The notes beneath the pieces were generated by a model, which did no database searches, was not told where the DNA came from, and was given only the letters and a program-made list of their open reading frames with translations. Both the position numbers and the translations under genes were made by a program. A DNA stretch of 64,000 nucleotides from assembly GCF_000355765.4 (NCBI RefSeq), contig NZ_CP021106.3, positions 2,079,137-2,143,136 on the forward strand. The letters run 5' to 3'. Within the stretch, counting starts at the first letter, position 1. Every line of letters starts with the position of its first letter. This DNA comes from Nitrosospira lacus (lineage in GTDB: Bacteria > Pseudomonadota > Gammaproteobacteria > Burkholderiales > Nitrosomonadaceae). Of the stretch, positions 44,707 through 53,883 are shown piece by piece.

Positions 44707-45957
44707 ATGCTTGAGAACCTCAATGAAGTATTGGAGGAGCATGTTGAAGAAGCCTCCTTTCTCTGGCTCCAGCGTACTCACGCTGTCTCCGCACCTAACT
44801 ACTCACCCCAGCAATTTACTGATCTCGATGAACGCTTAGCTGCCCATATCGATGGATTGCGCGTCGCAGGGAATGAGGGCTGGAAACTTGCCGAGGCAGC
44901 TCTGGATAACGAAGGTCCGGAAGATTTTTTCCCAGCCGCCGTGCTGGCTATCGAGGCCCAGGATGCACGGTTTGATACCCTGCTCGAGAGAACAAAGCGT
45001 GCCCCGGAAGCGCTACCTGGCTTGATTTCCGCTCTGGGCTGGGTATCGTCGCAGTTCCTCGGCGGACGGGTAAAGGCTTTGCTTGAGGATGCCATGCTAC
45101 TCAAGCAAAAATTGGGCATTGCCACCTGCGCCTTGCATCGCAAGGATCCCGGTCAGGTGCTTGACCGTTACCTGAAATCACCTGCGGACAGCGTGCGGAT
45201 TCGTGCGCTCCGCGCGGCGGGGGAACTGGGGCGCAAGGATCTTTTGCCACAATGCCACACCGCACTCATCGACGCGAAGCCGGAGGTTCGGTTTTGGGGC
45301 GCGTGGTCAGCGGTGCTGCTGGGCGACCGCACGAAGGCACTGGAAACGCTTGGCGGATTTGCCCTCAAGAGTGGGCAGCGTCAGACACGGGCTTTGCAGC
45401 TTGCACTCCATGCCATGGATCTAAAAGCTGGGCACAATTTATTGTTGCAGCTCGGCGATATACCCGATGCCCCGCGATTAAGAATCATTGGGTCGGGCTT
45501 CATTGGCGACCCGCGGTATGTGCCGTGGCTGATTGAACAAATGGAGCAACCGGCGCATGCGCGCGTCGCTGCCGAAGCATTTGTGAATATCACGGGTGCC
45601 GACTTCAATCTCGATCAGTTGGAAACGCTCCCGCCGGATGAGTTCGAGGAGGGGCCGAGCGAGGATCCCGATGATGAGAATGTCGAGTTGCCGGAAGATA
45701 TTGCTCTTCCTTGGCCCAACACGGAGCGCATTCAGCAGTGGTGGACCGATCATCAAAGTCAATTTCAAAGCGGTGCCCGCTGTTTTCTTGGGCAGCCTGT
45801 CACCCGCGAGCACTGTATCCATGTGCTTAAAGAAGGCTACCAGCGCCAGCGCATCGCGGCTGCGCTGTATCTGTGCCTGTTGGATCCCGGCACACAACTA
45901 TTCCCTACCAGCGCCCCTGCCTGGCGGCAGCTGCGCGGCCTGGCGACGATGGATTGA
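44707..45957 (+). CDS. TIGR02270-family HEAT-like protein
   Basis: 416 residues. It consists of short helical repeats (for example SVRIRALRAAGELGRKDLLPQCHTAL, EVRFWGAWSAVLLGDR) and ends in RQRIAAALYLCLLDPG, as in TIGR02270 proteins that recur in T6SS loci near PAAR/DUF4150 genes. The central FEEGPSEDPDDENVELPED is an acidic linker. HEAT-like scaffolds may help assemble effector complexes; role not proven. Confidence 0.75.
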   Translation: MLENLNEVLEEHVEEASFLWLQRTHAVSAPNYSPQQFTDLDERLAAHIDGLRVAGNEGWKLAEAALDNEGPEDFFPAAVLAIEAQDARFDTLLERTKRAPEALPGLISALGWVSSQFLGGRVKALLEDAMLLKQKLGIATCALHRKDPGQVLDRYLKSPADSVRIRALRAAGELGRKDLLPQCHTALIDAKPEVRFWGAWSAVLLGDRTKALETLGGFALKSGQRQTRALQLALHAMDLKAGHNLLLQLGDIPDAPRLRIIGSGFIGDPRYVPWLIEQMEQPAHARVAAEAFVNITGADFNLDQLETLPPDEFEEGPSEDPDDENVELPEDIALPWPNTERIQQWWTDHQSQFQSGARCFLGQPVTREHCIHVLKEGYQRQRIAAALYLCLLDPGTQLFPTSAPAWRQLRGLATMD

Positions 45958-46221
45958 ATATGGATATTCGCATCGTGACCGCAATTTTGGACGAACGTCA
46001 CCGATTTAGGATAGTTTGCGGAACCACTGGTCACGATGCTGGAACGGCCTCCTTTACCGCACTGCACTGAGTCTCATTTGGTGGAGAGAGGGAGGGCGCA
46101 TGGCTTCAGCGAATAATGCCACCTCTTCCGGGGGAATAATATGGCATCATTGTGCGAACGGTGGACAAGGCGGGTCCACTGAGTAGTTCAGAGGAAGCGG
46201 CAACACAGGGGGAGGCGGAAT

Positions 46222-46875
46222 ATGGCAAAGACTGTCGAATTTGTATCCCAGATGGAGGATTTGTCCACCGAGAAGGGTTATCAATTCACGTTCCACTGCG
46301 ACAAGTGCCACAGAGGTTACACGTCCAGTTACCACGCGACACCGCTAGGCATTGCCGCCGATCTTCTAGGCACCGCAGGTGGCGTGTTCGAGAGCTTCGG
46401 GTCCATTTTCGGAAAAGGCAAGGAGGCCGCCAAAGGAGTGCAGGAGGCATTAGGCGGTAAAACGCACAGCGACGCCTACGCCGAGGCTGTGGAGGAGGTC
46501 AAGCCCCAGTTCAAGCATTGTTCCCGCTGCGGCCATTGGGTGTGTGTGGATGCTTGCTGGAACGTAAATGCAGGTCTGTGCGATGAGTGCGCACCTAATG
46601 TCAAGGAGGAGCTCGTTTTCAAACAGACTCACCTTACGGTCGAACAACTCGGACAAAGGCTGAGTGAGCAGGATCTTACCAAGGGCATGGATCTGACGAC
46701 ACCCGCTCAAGTGGTCACCTGTGCGAAATGCGGGGCTGACATCGCTGCGGGAGCGAAATTCTGTAGCGGTTGCGGTGAACCCGTCCGCAGCGTCAAGGGT
46801 GCTTTTTGCTCGGAATGTGGCGCCAGGCTGAGCGGTGGGAAATTCTGTCCTTCATGCGGCAAGCCGGTACAGTAA
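46222..46875 (+). CDS. Zinc-ribbon protein, T6SS neighbourhood
   Basis: 217 residues with many CxxC pairs: a first pair at FHCDKCHRGY (about 28-31), then HCSRCGHWVCVDACWNV, LCDECAP, TCAKCGADIA, KFCSGCGEP, AFCSECGARL and KFCPSCGKPVQ. Three or four zinc ribbons are therefore expected, separated by a Gly/Ala-rich helical stretch (GIAADLLGTAGG). No catalytic domain is seen. Zinc-ribbon proteins occur in some T6SS clusters as accessory genes of unknown role. GGAGG before the start. Confidence 0.7.
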   Translation: MAKTVEFVSQMEDLSTEKGYQFTFHCDKCHRGYTSSYHATPLGIAADLLGTAGGVFESFGSIFGKGKEAAKGVQEALGGKTHSDAYAEAVEEVKPQFKHCSRCGHWVCVDACWNVNAGLCDECAPNVKEELVFKQTHLTVEQLGQRLSEQDLTKGMDLTTPAQVVTCAKCGADIAAGAKFCSGCGEPVRSVKGAFCSECGARLSGGKFCPSCGKPVQ

Positions 46876-47084
46876 CCGGCGCAATCCAGTCGGGAATGCG
46901 ACCCCAAGAGATTGAACCCGGGTTAAAACTCTAATGCATTATAGCGGCCGAGTAATCTGTTCCTGATCGAAATCGGCGCACAACTATTTCCTGCTATCGA
47001 TCCGGCGAGAAAACTGTACAAACATCATACCGGTGGAAGCGGGTTCCGGTAGCGTTCAAAGCCTTCCAAGTTGATTTGGACGGC

Positions 47085-47105
47085 ATTCCGGGTCAAGCCC
47101 GGAAT
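47085..47105. repeat. Palindromic hairpin, dispersed-repeat type
   Basis: ATTCCGGG (47085-47092) and CCCGGAAT (47098-47105) form a perfect 8-bp stem around a 5-nt loop. The CCGGG-TCAAG-CCCGG pattern is common as a dispersed intergenic palindrome in proteobacteria. It stands in a gene-free stretch (46876-47256) with nothing else supported. Confidence 0.5.
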
Positions 47106-47256
47106 GATGAAAATCATGGTATGGTCTCGCCGGAGCAATAGCGCCCTTGTCTAGCGAAGATGGCAATTGAATCAATCTCGTATAACAAAATTGTGCCATG
47201 GTATTAACCATAAGATACACTAAATATTTTGTATATCATTTGGAGGGAATAGTGGC

Positions 47257-47490
47257 ATGCAAGTATCAAAATGAGGGAACAGTCTGGCCGTGCGGCTACC
47301 CGCTTCTGTCGTCGAAGTGCTGGGATTAAAGGAGGGGGACGACATAGAAATTCATATTGTGGAGGCGCATACGCTGGCGATCAGAAAAACGCCTGAAGCG
47401 CGAGAGCTTCTCGCTCGCCTGCGAAAATATCGCGGGCGGCTGCCGGCAGATTTCAAGTTTGACCGCCTTGAGGCTCATGAACGAGGGTAG
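47257..47490 (+). pseudogene. vapB: AbrB/MazE-like antitoxin with an in-frame stop (vapB)
   Basis: Starting at ATG 47257 (GGAGG upstream), the reading MQVSK-stop-GNSLAVRLPASVVEVLGLKEGDDIEIH is the N-terminus of a SpoVT/AbrB antitoxin, but the sixth codon, TGG (Trp) in homologues, is TGA at 47272-47274. Translation could restart at GTG 47290 to give 66 residues lacking the first DNA-binding strand. The C-terminal toxin-binding tail is intact and overlaps the PIN toxin gene. ATGGT/ACCAT half-sites at 47198-47211 may be the operator. Confidence 0.75.
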
Positions 47491-47878
47491 GGTTTTTTTC
47501 GATACGGATGTACTTTTCTATCTATTGTCCGGGGACGAGTTGAAAGCCGGGCGGGCAGAGGAAACCATTGCTGGCAGCGGTATCATCAGCGTTCAGGTGC
47601 TCAATGAATTTGCGAGTGTGGCGACACGAAAGCTGGGAATGTCATGGCGCGAAATTCAAGAGATACTCAATCAAGTGCGCGCAGTATGTTCAGTCAAGCG
47701 TATCACCATCGAGGTTCATGATCGTGGTTTGCAGCTTGCAGAATGCTATGGTTTTTCGATTTATGATGCCATGATTATAGCGTCTGCATTATTGGCGGAC
47801 TGTACGCTTTATTCCGAGGACATGCAGAATGGTCAAGTGATCGATGGTCAAATGACCATCCAGAATCCATTTTTGTAA
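47477..47878 (+). CDS. vapC: PIN-domain toxin (VapC)
   Basis: 133 residues from ATG 47477, overlapping the antitoxin frame by 14 bp. The acidic PIN residues are visible: FFDTDVLFYLL near the start, LNEFASV, and IYDAMIIASAL followed by SEDMQNG. VapC toxins are metal-dependent RNases that cut tRNA or rRNA. Length and motifs are normal, and no frameshift is seen. Its antitoxin partner carries a nonsense codon, so regulation or toxicity may be altered. Confidence 0.85.
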   Translation: MNEGRVFFDTDVLFYLLSGDELKAGRAEETIAGSGIISVQVLNEFASVATRKLGMSWREIQEILNQVRAVCSVKRITIEVHDRGLQLAECYGFSIYDAMIIASALLADCTLYSEDMQNGQVIDGQMTIQNPFL

Positions 47879-48173
47879 GGTACTTTCATAAATCCCAATT
47901 AAAATTTTCCTGATTATATGGATGCGGATGCCCGGGATTATCTCTTTGGGCCAGAGTCAAACGTATTGAAGTTAAAGAAATGTCAACGACTTGCTGCATA
48001 AAGATATTGCATTAATTGAAGGGATCAACTAAAAATAAAATAAGAGTGGGTGAATTTGCCGCGTTAATTGATAAGTATTCTACTATCGCAGTCCATCGTC
48101 GCCATCCAGAGTAAGAGTAAAAAGATTCAGAGCTGCTGAACAACGATAACAAAAACGTCAGGGGGAGACTTTG

Positions 48174-49817
48174 ATGCTGGAAAATATCGGTCGCTTCAAG
48201 ATTCTTGGAGAATTAGGCAGGGGCGGCATGGCGGTCGTTTATAAAGCTTACGACCCCAATATCAACCGTCCTTTAGCCATCAAGGTTCTGCTGGAAGAAC
48301 GCTGCGCAAATAAAGAGTATCGCTCCCGATTCCTGGCGGAAGCTAAAGCCGCCGGTCTTTTATCTCATCCGAATATTGTCACTATCTTCGATATCGGCGA
48401 GATAAATGACCGGCCGTATATCGTCATGGAGCTCCTGGAGGGCGATCCCCTCGACGAGTACATGAAGTCGACGCCTGATCGCTCGCTGCGCGAAGATCTC
48501 GCTATAGGCATCCAGCTTGCAAAAGCGCTGCATTACGCTCATAGCAAAGGTATCGTACATCGCGACATCAAGCCGAGTAATATTATTCGTGTCAAGGGTG
48601 GCAACAATATAAAGATTACAGACTTCGGTATTGCGCATGTCGAAGACCCGGAGCAGACACGGCAGACCCAGATGGGCGAAGTGCTTGGGACGCCTCAGTA
48701 CATGTCGCCGGAACAAGCGCTGGGCAGGCACGTTGACGCACGGTCCGATCTTTATTCTGTTGGCGTTGTGCTTTACCAGTTAATGACGGGAAAGAAGCCT
48801 TTTGAGGGCGGCACCATCGCTACGTTGCTGCTGCAAATCACCACGACCGAACCGGCGCCAATTGATCAAATTGTTCCCGGAATTCCAAGATCAGTGAAGC
48901 TCATTGTTGAGCGTCTACTCAAGAAGGATCCCGAGAAGCGGTTTCAAAGCGGCCAGGATCTGGCGAATGCCTTGATTGATGCCGTCGAGGAAATTCGTCA
49001 GGATGAAATGCAGCGCGCGAAACCAAAAGTATTACCGATTCGCGTAAGATGGACTTTTATCATGATCGCCATTGTCTCGATCACGATGATCATCGGCGCC
49101 ACCTGGCTATACAAGCGTCAGTATGCCAGTATAGTACAGCAGGCGACGGAATATGGCAGCTCCATGGTTCGTTTCATGGCGGCGGAAAGCGCCGAGAAGG
49201 TATTCAATGAAGATTGGATTTTTCTTGAAGTATTTATTCAAGATGCGATGACCGGACAACGCTTCGGCTATCTTAGCCTGGTGGATAGCCATGGCCTCGT
49301 CAGGGGAAGCAGTGTTCCCGACAAGATTGGGAAACCCTATCAGAAAATAGAAAATGGCGAACTGATTGGCAGGATTGGCGATGTTTCCATACAGCGCTAT
49401 GATGTATCAAAATCGTCCTCAATGATGGATTTCGATGCTCCTGTTATATTTCGCGACAAGGAGATAGGCCGTATTCATCTGGGGATGCAATGGGATCCAC
49501 TCGAAGAACTGAGCAAGCAGATTGTATTTACAATGTTGTTGCTCATGATAGTCACGGTTGCAGCGGCATCAGTCGTGGCTTATGCGCTTGCAAGCGCGAT
49601 TTCCAGTCCGATAAAGACATTACGAAAGTCATTTGAAGAAATGAAAAAGGGAAATTTGAGCTATCGGATTGCCCAGACCAGAAAAGATGAATTTGGCGAG
49701 CTCTTTCAATCGTTTGATGAGATGGCCGAAACACTACAAAAGAGCAACGAGGATATGATTGACGCGCATACGCAAAAAAATAATGAGAAAGAGACCGACA
49801 CCCATGGCGCTGGTTAA
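48174..49817 (+). CDS. ppkA: Transmembrane Ser/Thr kinase with HAMP domain (PpkA-like)
   Basis: 547 residues from ATG 48174 with GGGGGAG at 48161-48167; a TTG at 48171 is an alternative. Kinase motifs: glycine loop ELGRGGMAVVYKAYD, AIKVLLEER Lys, IVHRDIKPSNI, ITDFGIAHV, MSPEQALG. Two membrane segments near 287-307 and 447-470 enclose a periplasmic sensor-like region, and a HAMP-like linker (SSPIKTLRKSFEEMKKGNLSYRI) follows. It is the likely activating kinase of the T6SS phosphorylation pathway, with the FHA protein and phosphatase downstream. Confidence 0.88.
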   Translation: MLENIGRFKILGELGRGGMAVVYKAYDPNINRPLAIKVLLEERCANKEYRSRFLAEAKAAGLLSHPNIVTIFDIGEINDRPYIVMELLEGDPLDEYMKSTPDRSLREDLAIGIQLAKALHYAHSKGIVHRDIKPSNIIRVKGGNNIKITDFGIAHVEDPEQTRQTQMGEVLGTPQYMSPEQALGRHVDARSDLYSVGVVLYQLMTGKKPFEGGTIATLLLQITTTEPAPIDQIVPGIPRSVKLIVERLLKKDPEKRFQSGQDLANALIDAVEEIRQDEMQRAKPKVLPIRVRWTFIMIAIVSITMIIGATWLYKRQYASIVQQATEYGSSMVRFMAAESAEKVFNEDWIFLEVFIQDAMTGQRFGYLSLVDSHGLVRGSSVPDKIGKPYQKIENGELIGRIGDVSIQRYDVSKSSSMMDFDAPVIFRDKEIGRIHLGMQWDPLEELSKQIVFTMLLLMIVTVAAASVVAYALASAISSPIKTLRKSFEEMKKGNLSYRIAQTRKDEFGELFQSFDEMAETLQKSNEDMIDAHTQKNNEKETDTHGAG

Positions 49818-50796
49818 GTACCGCTTAACGTGCTTTTTACTGATCCTCCTGGCAGGGTGTGCGGGCATACCGGTTGAGCCTGGCGGCAAACCCGGTGTCA
49901 TTCGGGGAGAGGAGTATGTCATACACCCCGCCGCATCTGGCGACACCTGGGCTTCGCTCGCTGATACTTATCTAAGGGATAAGAGCAAAGGGTGGCTGAT
50001 TGCCGATTTCAATAAATCCGATGAAATTGTAGCCGGCCAACAAATTGTCATTCCTCTCGTTCATCCGAATCCAGTCGGTGTTTACTCATCCGGGTATCAA
50101 ACCGTGATGGTTCTTTGTTATCACAGATTTGGTCCAAATAAATCAAAAATGGTGATCACCCCCGGGGATTTCGACGCGCAGATGGCGTATCTTAGAAAAC
50201 ATGACTATAGGGTAATTCCCCTTTCCAGCATTCATTCGTTCTTAAAGGGGGAAGCCGCGCTTCCTCAGCGTGCGGTGGTGATTACGATAGATGACGGGTA
50301 TCGGTCTTCATACGATATTGCCTATCCCATCCTTAAAAAATATAACTTTCCCGTTACCTTGTTTGTTTATTCGGATTTTTTGGGCTCTCGAGATGCGTTA
50401 GGCTGGAGTGAAATGAAGGAAATGATCGGATCTGGTCTCGTTGATATCCAGCCCCATTCAAAAACACATGCTTCCATGGCCAAGCGTCTGGCTAATGAAA
50501 GTGACGAAGCTTATCGCAGGAGAGTTGATGAAGAAATCAGAATTCCCAGTCAACAAATCAAGAAAGGGCTGCGGCTGCCCCTCCATACGTTTGCTTATCC
50601 CTTTGGCGAAAGTAATGAATTCATGATTTCCCAACTCAAGAGCGCTGACTATAATGCCGGGGTTACTGTCGTTGCAGGGGGCAACCCTGCTTTTGCCTAT
50701 CCATTCAAGCTGAGAAGAACCATGATTTATGGCGACCGCGATATGGCTTCTTTTGTCAGGAGTCTGCGAGTGTTTACCACGGAAAATCTAAAATGA
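49783..50796 (+). CDS. LysM lipoprotein with polysaccharide deacetylase domain
   Basis: About 337 residues from ATG 49783 (alternatives TTG 49759, ATG 49804). The lipobox LLAGC implies lipid anchoring. A LysM-like segment (about 36-85, SGDTWASLADTYL) binds peptidoglycan, then a NodB domain: ITIDDGY (Asp-Asp metal/catalytic), HSKTH (metal His pair) and AYPFGE. It probably removes acetyl groups from peptidoglycan or other polysaccharide. The start overlaps the kinase gene, and the stop overlaps the next lipoprotein gene (ATGA). It may modify the wall around the T6SS. Confidence 0.82.
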   Translation: MRKRPTPMALVKYRLTCFLLILLAGCAGIPVEPGGKPGVIRGEEYVIHPAASGDTWASLADTYLRDKSKGWLIADFNKSDEIVAGQQIVIPLVHPNPVGVYSSGYQTVMVLCYHRFGPNKSKMVITPGDFDAQMAYLRKHDYRVIPLSSIHSFLKGEAALPQRAVVITIDDGYRSSYDIAYPILKKYNFPVTLFVYSDFLGSRDALGWSEMKEMIGSGLVDIQPHSKTHASMAKRLANESDEAYRRRVDEEIRIPSQQIKKGLRLPLHTFAYPFGESNEFMISQLKSADYNAGVTVVAGGNPAFAYPFKLRRTMIYGDRDMASFVRSLRVFTTENLK

Positions 50797-51287
50797 GCTG
50801 CTCCCGGTCATATCGACTGACCGTCATAATGGTTATCGTCGCCGGGTTGTCTGGCTTGAGCGGTTGTGCCCAGCCTCCGGAGAGGCGTGTCTCTGAACCC
50901 GTTTTGACTACGGTCAATCGGGAAAAATTGGCACTGCGCTTGAAGGAAAGGGGGGATTTGGCGGAAGCGCTTGTCCAATGGAAGATTCTCGCGATCATTG
51001 AGCCTTCCAATACGAATTACGAAACGCAGATCGACATCACAAAACAGCTTATCGACAAGAAATCAAAGTATTTCATTGATGAGGGTATTACAAGCTTGCG
51101 CCAGGGAGATCGGGAAGCCGCAAGATTATCCTTTTTAAAGGCACTTGCATTAAATCCAAAAAATAATCAGGCTTTCAATTACTTACGGCAATTGACAATA
51201 CAATATCCCGCTATTGGGCAAAATAGCGGCAGGCCGGATGGCATGTGTTGCATGAACTATAATGCCAATGTGGAAGTAAAAGAATAG
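50793..51287 (+). CDS. TPR-containing lipoprotein
   Basis: 164 residues with a lipoprotein signal (LSGLSGC) and TPR-like helices at about 45-140 (LKERGDLAEALVQWKILAIIEPSNTNYE; GDREAARLSFLKALALNPKNNQAF). Coupled to the deacetylase gene by ATGA, so both lipoproteins are made together. It may be a scaffold for cell-wall or T6SS components in the periplasm. Exact role unknown. Confidence 0.7.
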   Translation: MSCSRSYRLTVIMVIVAGLSGLSGCAQPPERRVSEPVLTTVNREKLALRLKERGDLAEALVQWKILAIIEPSNTNYETQIDITKQLIDKKSKYFIDEGITSLRQGDREAARLSFLKALALNPKNNQAFNYLRQLTIQYPAIGQNSGRPDGMCCMNYNANVEVKE

Positions 51288-51375
51288 CATACGGTATCTG
51301 GCTTTGGCTTATCAGCCGTGTGTGCGGGTTTTGGGGGTGTTACGCCACGCTTTATCTATCCTGCACAGATTTCAT

Positions 51376-52494
51376 CTATTTACGCCGCGGCCCGGATTGT
51401 TCTCGTTCCAGGATCGCCTTTATCTCAGCGCGATTTGACTTTGCCAGTTCATGATTGGGATCGATTTCCAATAATCTATCCAGACTGTCAATTGCCTCGG
51501 TAAAGTTCTGACGCCTGCGGGCACGTACGGAATCGGCGTAGTAAGCTTCCACAACCTGGGGTTTGATTCTTGCCAGCGCGGCTTTCGCGCCCGCATGGTC
51601 CGGTTCCAGTTTCAATGTATTGGCGTAAGCCACATAAGCTTTGGTCAATTGGCCACTGCTTTGCCACTGATTGCCCTCCGCATAAGTTTGTTCAGCGTTA
51701 CGATACACGCCGATTTGATCACTCTGCTTTCTTAATCGCTCGTTACCTGGGTAGGTGTTTAGTGCTTTGGATAGTAGTTTATCTGCTTCAGCAAATCGGC
51801 CGGAACCTGTTAATTTCTTTGCGTAAGCCACATATACCGTAATCAAGAAATCGCTTACCTCAGGGTTGCCGCCCCCTTCCGACTCTATGTGTTCCAAGGT
51901 GTTGATTGAATCCGTAAACCGGCCATCCGAATACAGTTTTTTAGCTTCGGCTAGCCTTAGATTGGATATGTCCGATGTATCGGCCTGTTCGACAGGGATT
52001 GGGGCGGTTACTTTACTCGGTGGGGGTTTTTTTCCGGGAATTTTTATCGATCGTCCTGCTTCCAGATTATCAGAAATGATAATGTCATTATATCTGGCGA
52101 GGATATAGAACTTGAAGTGATCACCAAGAAAGCGCCTCGCGATCAGTGAGAGCGTATCGCCCGGCTGTACTTTATAGGGAAAGTATTCCTTGCCCAGCAT
52201 TTCCACCGGATTCGCATCGATTTGCAGCAATAAGCTGGCAGCATTTTTATGACTGGGTTCCAGCACAAGCACTTGCTGCAAGAGTGGCCTGGCTTTTACT
52301 CCATCACCGTGTTGAAGGGCATCCACACCGGCCTTGAACAATTCCTTGGCGGTACCCTGGGGTACCACAACCACCGGAACTGGCGCGGGTTCAGGTTCTG
52401 GGGGCAATGGTGCCGGTTTTGGTGCCGGTACCAAAGCACAGCCACATAAACCGGCAATCAGTAAAATACAACCAAAAATGCCCAAGCGTTTCAT
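51376..52494 (-). CDS. LysM and TPR lipoprotein
   Basis: 372 residues from ATG 52494 (GGAAGGGG upstream; an upstream ATG at 52515 lacks one). A signal with LCGC lipobox, a Pro-rich linker with EPEPAPVPVVVV, TPR-like helices, a LysM domain (YKVQPGDTLSLIARRFLGDHFKF), then four or five more TPRs to the C-terminus. It runs opposite to the lipoprotein gene next to it. Likely a peptidoglycan-bound scaffold at the outer membrane; association with T6SS is by position. Confidence 0.78.
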   Translation of the reverse strand: MKRLGIFGCILLIAGLCGCALVPAPKPAPLPPEPEPAPVPVVVVPQGTAKELFKAGVDALQHGDGVKARPLLQQVLVLEPSHKNAASLLLQIDANPVEMLGKEYFPYKVQPGDTLSLIARRFLGDHFKFYILARYNDIIISDNLEAGRSIKIPGKKPPPSKVTAPIPVEQADTSDISNLRLAEAKKLYSDGRFTDSINTLEHIESEGGGNPEVSDFLITVYVAYAKKLTGSGRFAEADKLLSKALNTYPGNERLRKQSDQIGVYRNAEQTYAEGNQWQSSGQLTKAYVAYANTLKLEPDHAGAKAALARIKPQVVEAYYADSVRARRRQNFTEAIDSLDRLLEIDPNHELAKSNRAEIKAILEREQSGPRRK

Positions 52495-52722
52495 CGCGGC
52501 CCCTTCCATGCTCATTTTATTATTGAGCTTTTAAATATTTTCGACAGAATGGGCATGTTGTGTTGTATACGGATATTGATGGGTTACGTTATGCCTCACC
52601 CATGCTGTATGCGTGTCAAATGGAGAATAGCTCATGGGTATATTTTTACTGCATTTTTTCGTGTTTCGACTTATGGAACTATAAAAGCACATATTCCCGC
52701 CGGGCAATTTAGCGTAGCAATA

Positions 52723-53484
52723 TTATTGCTGGCCGGCTTTCAGCATCTCCATCAGCTGGTCCTTGAAGGGATCGCCCAGATTTCCAATATCTTCCACATT
52801 GATGAGTTCCTCGAACGCGTTCTTGCCGGACAGCTCGGTACTTTCGATAACCAGAGCATCCGGAGGAAGGCTGGTGGAGATTGACGACGTAATATACGTA
52901 ATGGGCAATGCGCCAAAATCCGGCAATTGGCTCGACGCAAGCGGAAAGTGCAAGGTATTGAGTATCTGAGCGAGGCCAGGCTGTTTGGAGATGACAATAT
53001 GCATGGCAAGGTAGTGCAGTACAAACTGCTGCAGTTCACCATCATTCCGGTTGCGGTTTGTGAGCAGCTCCTTGAGCCGCTTTGGGGAGTAACCTGTATA
53101 GGTGATTATCGACTTGAAGGGACTAGTAACGGTGATAGTTTTGCTCTCACCATCCTTCCCGGCTGTATGGATATACTCCCATGGCGTTAGTTCAAGCGAT
53201 GAGGTCATTTGCATGAGCGGCGAATTGAGTTCCCTGGGTAGATGAAACGGTGCCGCGACTGCGATGGTCTCGTACAGGCCTTGTAATTCCTTGAAGGCCT
53301 GATCAGCGCCTTTGATCGTCTCTTTTCCGCTAGCCTGTATATATTCGCCGAAAACAGCCCGCTGGCGGAACAGGGGAGTAAGCGTTGCTATGTACGCTTT
53401 CATCCGGCCGCTAATAGTCTCTCCAATCGTGCGGGTGAGCCTTCTTAAGTTGAGGAGCTTTTGAGTTGTATAAGTATCGTTCAT
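52723..53484 (-). CDS. Hypothetical protein
   Basis: 253 residues, soluble, no signal peptide, no family I recognise. The centre reads LELTPWEYIHT and FKSIITYTGYSPKRL; the C-terminus is acidic. Its ATG overlaps the stop (ATGA) of a small decayed frame upstream, so the two were an operon. It lies on the minus strand between the lipoprotein cluster and the second kinase. Confidence 0.6.
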   Translation of the reverse strand: MNDTYTTQKLLNLRRLTRTIGETISGRMKAYIATLTPLFRQRAVFGEYIQASGKETIKGADQAFKELQGLYETIAVAAPFHLPRELNSPLMQMTSSLELTPWEYIHTAGKDGESKTITVTSPFKSIITYTGYSPKRLKELLTNRNRNDGELQQFVLHYLAMHIVISKQPGLAQILNTLHFPLASSQLPDFGALPITYITSSISTSLPPDALVIESTELSGKNAFEELINVEDIGNLGDPFKDQLMEMLKAGQQ

Positions 53485-53738
53485 TCGGGCTCCAATAAAT
53501 CAGGCATCTGGGGTGTCTTGAACAGATCTCTTTCTAAGCAAATCAGCATTAAAGCTGCAATATCCGCACATTCAGGATGGATAATAAGCTGATTCAACGC
53601 GGTTTTCCAGTCCAAGTTGACATTCCGTGCGATTGCCCAATGTTTTGTCGCGCAGCAGGCAATCCGGCCATCCGGGAACGAGCGGTCAGCTACTCTTTCC
53701 GGTGAACCGCAATGATTTTCTCGAAAGCGCTTTGTCGG
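53481..53738 (-). pseudogene. Possible DUF4274-like remnant
   Basis: On the minus strand an 85-codon open frame ends at a TGA overlapping the next ATG. It includes HWAIARNVNLDWKTALNQL, followed by IIHPECADIAALML, a layout like DUF4274. No ATG, GTG or TTG start precedes this core in frame, so it is probably a 5'-truncated gene. Low confidence. The rest of 53739-53883 shows no gene. Confidence 0.35.
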
Positions 53739-53883
53739 TCAGTAAAATATATGCTATCAATAGGTTACGTGAGCAATAGAAGCTATTGGACGAGAATGAG
53801 TGATCAACTGCCGGATTTAGTATTATTATTCGTGAAGATATCCGAGCGATTGACCATGCCGTTATTATTTTTTTATCGCCACC

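Noticed and set aside
45960-46070. 36-codon frame after the TIGR02270 gene
   Set aside because: Composition weak, no ribosome binding site; it could be chance.
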